This document shows positions 49,671 through 51,835 of a DNA stretch of 51,835 nt, piece after piece. The stretch is from Pseudomonadota bacterium. GTDB lineage: Bacteria > Pseudomonadota > Gammaproteobacteria > Steroidobacterales > Steroidobacteraceae. The DNA lies in NCBI GenBank assembly GCA_023391335.1, contig JAEWBG010000062.1, positions 1-51,835 of the forward strand, written 5' to 3'. The notes beneath the pieces are model-generated. The model searched no databases. It was not told where the DNA came from and was given only the letters and a program-made list of their open reading frames with translations. Both the position numbers and the translations under genes were made by a program. Each line of letters opens with the position of its first letter. Position 1 is the stretch's first letter.

Positions 49671-50669
49671 TCATTCCGCTTCCCAGCGCGGGCCCGGCTC
49701 GGTGAAAGAATGAGCGAGGCCGATGAATGCCGGAAGTTCGGTCTTGATGACGTACGTCGGGATGGCTCCTAAGTATTCGGCATACCGGCCTTTGTCTTCG
49801 AAGCGATCGCGAAAGGGCGAAATTTGGAACGCCTTGCCGAAGCGAGACACGATGCCACCGCCGATATAGCAGCCACCGAAGGCGCCTAGCGTAAGGCACA
49901 AGTTTCCAGCGAGCGTACCCAGCAACGCGCAGAACATGTTCACGGCTTCAATGCACGTGCGGCACGATCCTTCGAGCGCACGACGCGTCACTTGCGGCGG
50001 AGTGAGCTGCTCAGGCACATGCCCATCGACGGCGCACAAAGCTTCATACAAGTTGACGAGACCGGGACCCGAGAGCACTCGCTCGGCGGAGACGTGGGAG
50101 AAGCGTTGATGCAGTTGACGCATCACCGCCATCTCGCGCTCATTCATCACGGACAGCGTGACGTGACCGCCCTCGCCCTGCAGCGGAATGAAGTGTTCGC
50201 CATAAGGCACGAGTCCGGACACGCCAAGACCGGTACCCGGACCGAGCACTGCGATCGGCATGTTCGGTTGCGGTCTGCCGCCACCGACGGCTTCCAAATC
50301 TTCCTGCGGCAAATGGCGCACAGCCATCGCAAGGGCGGTGAAGTCATTCATGAAGATCAACCGATTGAGCTTCATGCGTTGGCGGGTTTGTGCGGCTGAC
50401 CACTGCCACACGTGATTGGTCATGCGAATGACATCGCCGGTGATCGGGCCGGCAATCGCCATCGATCCCTCGACAGGTCGTCTTGCGCCCTGCTCTGCAC
50501 CGACTTTCCGCAGGAAATCCTCAGCGGCGGCGACCAAATCCGGGTAATCGGCACACGGCAGCACCAATTCCTCTTTGAGGTCGTAACCCTCTAGCAGAGC
50601 GAAGCGCGCGTTCGTACCGCCAATATCTGCAATCAAGCGAGGAGTAGCGGAGGACTGCGAAGATGCCAT
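49671..50669 (-). CDS. glk: Glucokinase
   Basis: A 332-residue bacterial glucokinase phosphorylating glucose with ATP. The phosphate-binding loop is LIADIGGTNARFALLEG near the N-terminus, the sugar contacts are in FMNDFTALAMA and GPGTGLGVSGL, then GEGGHVTLSV. The C-terminal helix-loop segment GGCYIGGGIVSRFGKAF completes the fold. The start at 50669 is chosen because the longer frame runs into the pgl gene; MLRVP at 50705 is an alternative. It is third in the zwf-pgl-glk run. Full family length. Confidence 0.9.
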   Translation of the reverse strand: MASSQSSATPRLIADIGGTNARFALLEGYDLKEELVLPCADYPDLVAAAEDFLRKVGAEQGARRPVEGSMAIAGPITGDVIRMTNHVWQWSAAQTRQRMKLNRLIFMNDFTALAMAVRHLPQEDLEAVGGGRPQPNMPIAVLGPGTGLGVSGLVPYGEHFIPLQGEGGHVTLSVMNEREMAVMRQLHQRFSHVSAERVLSGPGLVNLYEALCAVDGHVPEQLTPPQVTRRALEGSCRTCIEAVNMFCALLGTLAGNLCLTLGAFGGCYIGGGIVSRFGKAFQISPFRDRFEDKGRYAEYLGAIPTYVIKTELPAFIGLAHSFTEPGPRWEAE

Positions 50670-50763
50670 TTGCGAGCCTGTGGCCGGGTGGATCGGGACG
50701 CGAAGCATACACAACGCGCGGTCCGGGGGAAGACGCACTCGCGCGGGCCAAGCTTTATAGCTC

Positions 50764-51456
50764 TTAAGGCGCCCAGAACAACTCGACCGGCGTGCCTTTT
50801 TGGCGCAACAGCAGGCGTGCAGGCGCTTCCGTGTAGGGACCATCGCGCTGCGCACGTTCGAGCGCCAGCCAACCCGATTCGCCGCGCACCAACAACACAA
50901 TGGATCGCGCATCCAGGAGGGTTTGTAGATTTAACGTGATCCGCGCATGAGGCGGCGTGAGCGCGTGTACTGCAACGCAGCCGGGAGGCGCTGCGGGATC
51001 GACAGCTTTGGACAGGGCGAGTGAATTCGGGCACAGACCCGCGATCTGACCGTCCTGACCCAAACTCAATACGACGACATCGAAGGGCCGGGCGATGCGC
51101 GTCAGCGCTCGAGTCACCCAGTCGGCACCGGCTTCGGGAGTTTGGGCAGGGTTCTTTAAACCGACGAAGTGCGCCGCTTGAGCCGCGTTCTGCAGCAACG
51201 TTTGCCTGACCTGCCGCTCGTGACTGAGCTCCGCCTGCGGATCGACCCAGCACTCATCGGTTAACGTGATCCAAACTTTGGACCATTCGAGGGCTTCGGC
51301 CGACAGCGTACGGAACAGATCTTTTTCGAGTTCGCCCGAGGAGACGACCAGGCTCGCTCGCCCGCGAGCTGCGATCGCTTCGTCCAAATCGACCTTGATC
51401 TCGCCAGCCAATGCTCGTGCTAACGCTACGGAATCTGGAAAGCGATGCACGTGCAT
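50764..51456 (-). CDS. pgl: 6-phosphogluconolactonase-like protein with altered active site
   Basis: A 230-residue protein of the SugarP_isomerase / NagB-like lactonase family (Pgl type), encoded between zwf and glk. Family position: ITLTDECWVD corresponds to the usual L-x-D-E-R-W/Y-V, and LGQDGQIAGLCPNS to the usual L-G-x-G-x-D-G-H-T-A-S-L-F-P. The invariant His that opens the lactone is Gln137, and the Arg of D-E-R is Cys69. Domain length and strand order are otherwise normal. The gene is in its expected operon place, so the loss may be recent or the protein may have another role. Confidence 0.8.
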   Translation of the reverse strand: MHVHRFPDSVALARALAGEIKVDLDEAIAARGRASLVVSSGELEKDLFRTLSAEALEWSKVWITLTDECWVDPQAELSHERQVRQTLLQNAAQAAHFVGLKNPAQTPEAGADWVTRALTRIARPFDVVVLSLGQDGQIAGLCPNSLALSKAVDPAAPPGCVAVHALTPPHARITLNLQTLLDARSIVLLVRGESGWLALERAQRDGPYTEAPARLLLRQKGTPVELFWAP

Positions 51457-51458
51457 TG

Positions 51459-51479
51459 GAACCTATCTTAAGAATCCCT
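51459..51479. repeat. Dispersed 20-bp motif, copy 2
   Basis: GAACCTATCT-TAA-GAATCCCT lies between zwf and pgl, overlapping the last bases of the zwf stop codon and ending 2 bp before the pgl ATG. It matches the copy at 22055-22074 except for the centre. Confidence 0.6.
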
Positions 51480-51835
51480 ACAGCTCATTCCTCCACTGAA
51501 AGCCGTCGCGCCCGATCAGTGAGCTCGCAGCAGCGGGGCCCCAACTTCCAGCGGTGTACGTCTTCGGACGTTCGTCGTATTGGAGCCAGGCTTCGCGGAT
51601 CGGATCGATCCACTGCCACGCGGCGTCCAATTCATCGCGTCGCATGAAGAGCGTGAGGTTGCCCTTCACGACATCAGTGAGCAATCGCTCGTATGCATCC
51701 AGACTTGGCGTCTTGAAAGCATCGGAAAAGTCCAGACTCAAGTCGACCGGCTTCAGGCGCATGCCTTCGCCGGGGCTCTTTGCGAGCACGGACAGTGTTA
51801 TGCTTTCATCCGGCTGCAAACGAATGATCAGGCGA
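51478..51835 (-). CDS. zwf: Glucose-6-phosphate dehydrogenase, C-terminal part
   Basis: The last 118 residues of a glucose-6-phosphate dehydrogenase; the gene continues past the window edge. RLIIRLQPDE, then DLSLDFSDAFKTPSLDAYER, ERLLTDVVKGNLTLFMRRDE and the final PRTYTAG-like stretch (KTYTAGSWGPAAASSL) are diagnostic of the C-terminal domain. It oxidises glucose 6-phosphate with NADP+ or NAD+. It is first in the zwf-pgl-glk run on the minus strand. The stop codon (51478-51480) is 21 bp before pgl. Confidence 0.93.
   Translation of the reverse strand, partial: RLIIRLQPDESITLSVLAKSPGEGMRLKPVDLSLDFSDAFKTPSLDAYERLLTDVVKGNLTLFMRRDELDAAWQWIDPIREAWLQYDERPKTYTAGSWGPAAASSLIGRDGFQWRNEL

Overview
The window reads as ordinary chromosome of a free-living gammaproteobacterium. 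An MSHA-type pilus locus, an HAE1-type RND pump, an iron superoxide dismutase, a Kup transporter and Entner-Doudoroff sugar genes all fit the Xanthomonadales / Nevskiales / Steroidobacterales side of the class. That placement is inference from gene content only. I saw no rRNA, tRNA, CRISPR array, prophage or intact insertion sequence.

Layout. 1-3.4 kb (mostly minus strand): a partial gene end, a DUF1684 protein, a degenerate PilZ protein, and the pair kdgK-kdgA. 3.8-6.9 kb: a YgaP/DUF892 fusion, a PKD-bearing serine hydrolase lipoprotein and a canonical PilZ protein. 7.3-13.7 kb: a tetR-adaptor-RND-outer membrane factor operon with a recognisable promoter/operator. 14.1-20.7 kb (plus): an ethylene-receptor-like histidine kinase, a four-gene ABC exporter of the MacAB/FtsX type, and an Fpg/Nei glycosylase. 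20.8-23.1 kb: a TetA-like MFS exporter, a strong intrinsic terminator and two small genes. 23.6-34.0 kb: a compact MSHA pilus operon (mshI, pilN-like, J, K, L, E, G, major pilin, C, D, O, P) lacking mshM, N, F and Q. 34.1-37.8 kb: sodB, several small or secreted proteins, and a DksA/TraR-like protein. 37.9-44.8 kb: two DMT exporters, GNAT, MocR and LysR regulators, pirin, and a VOC/zinc-ribbon pair. 45.4-47.1 kb: an ECF sigma factor, its ZAS anti-sigma factor and a divergent DUF6249 membrane protein sharing the same promoter motif. 47.2-51.8 kb: kup, a small membrane protein, and glk-pgl-zwf (zwf cut by the window edge).

How genes work together. Glucose is phosphorylated by Glk and oxidised by Zwf and Pgl, and the KdgK/KdgA pair feeds the lower Entner-Doudoroff steps, although this Pgl lacks the usual catalytic His. 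Surface motility or attachment could be tuned by c-di-GMP through the MshE N-terminal domain and a canonical PilZ protein.

The least expected signal is between genes. Four intergenic spaces (20.66, 35.02, 44.88 and 49.55 kb) each hold an inverted pair of short tandem arrays. Their unit lengths are 8, 7, 9 and 9 bp, the arms have 3-5 units, and the four unit sequences are unrelated. One is followed directly by a 160-bp tandem duplication rich in GAA-loop hairpins. Other points of note are an orphan LacI-type palindrome at 7.19 kb, a kinase with an ethylene-receptor fold but no copper-binding Cys, and a 20-bp motif repeated next to two stop codons 29 kb apart.
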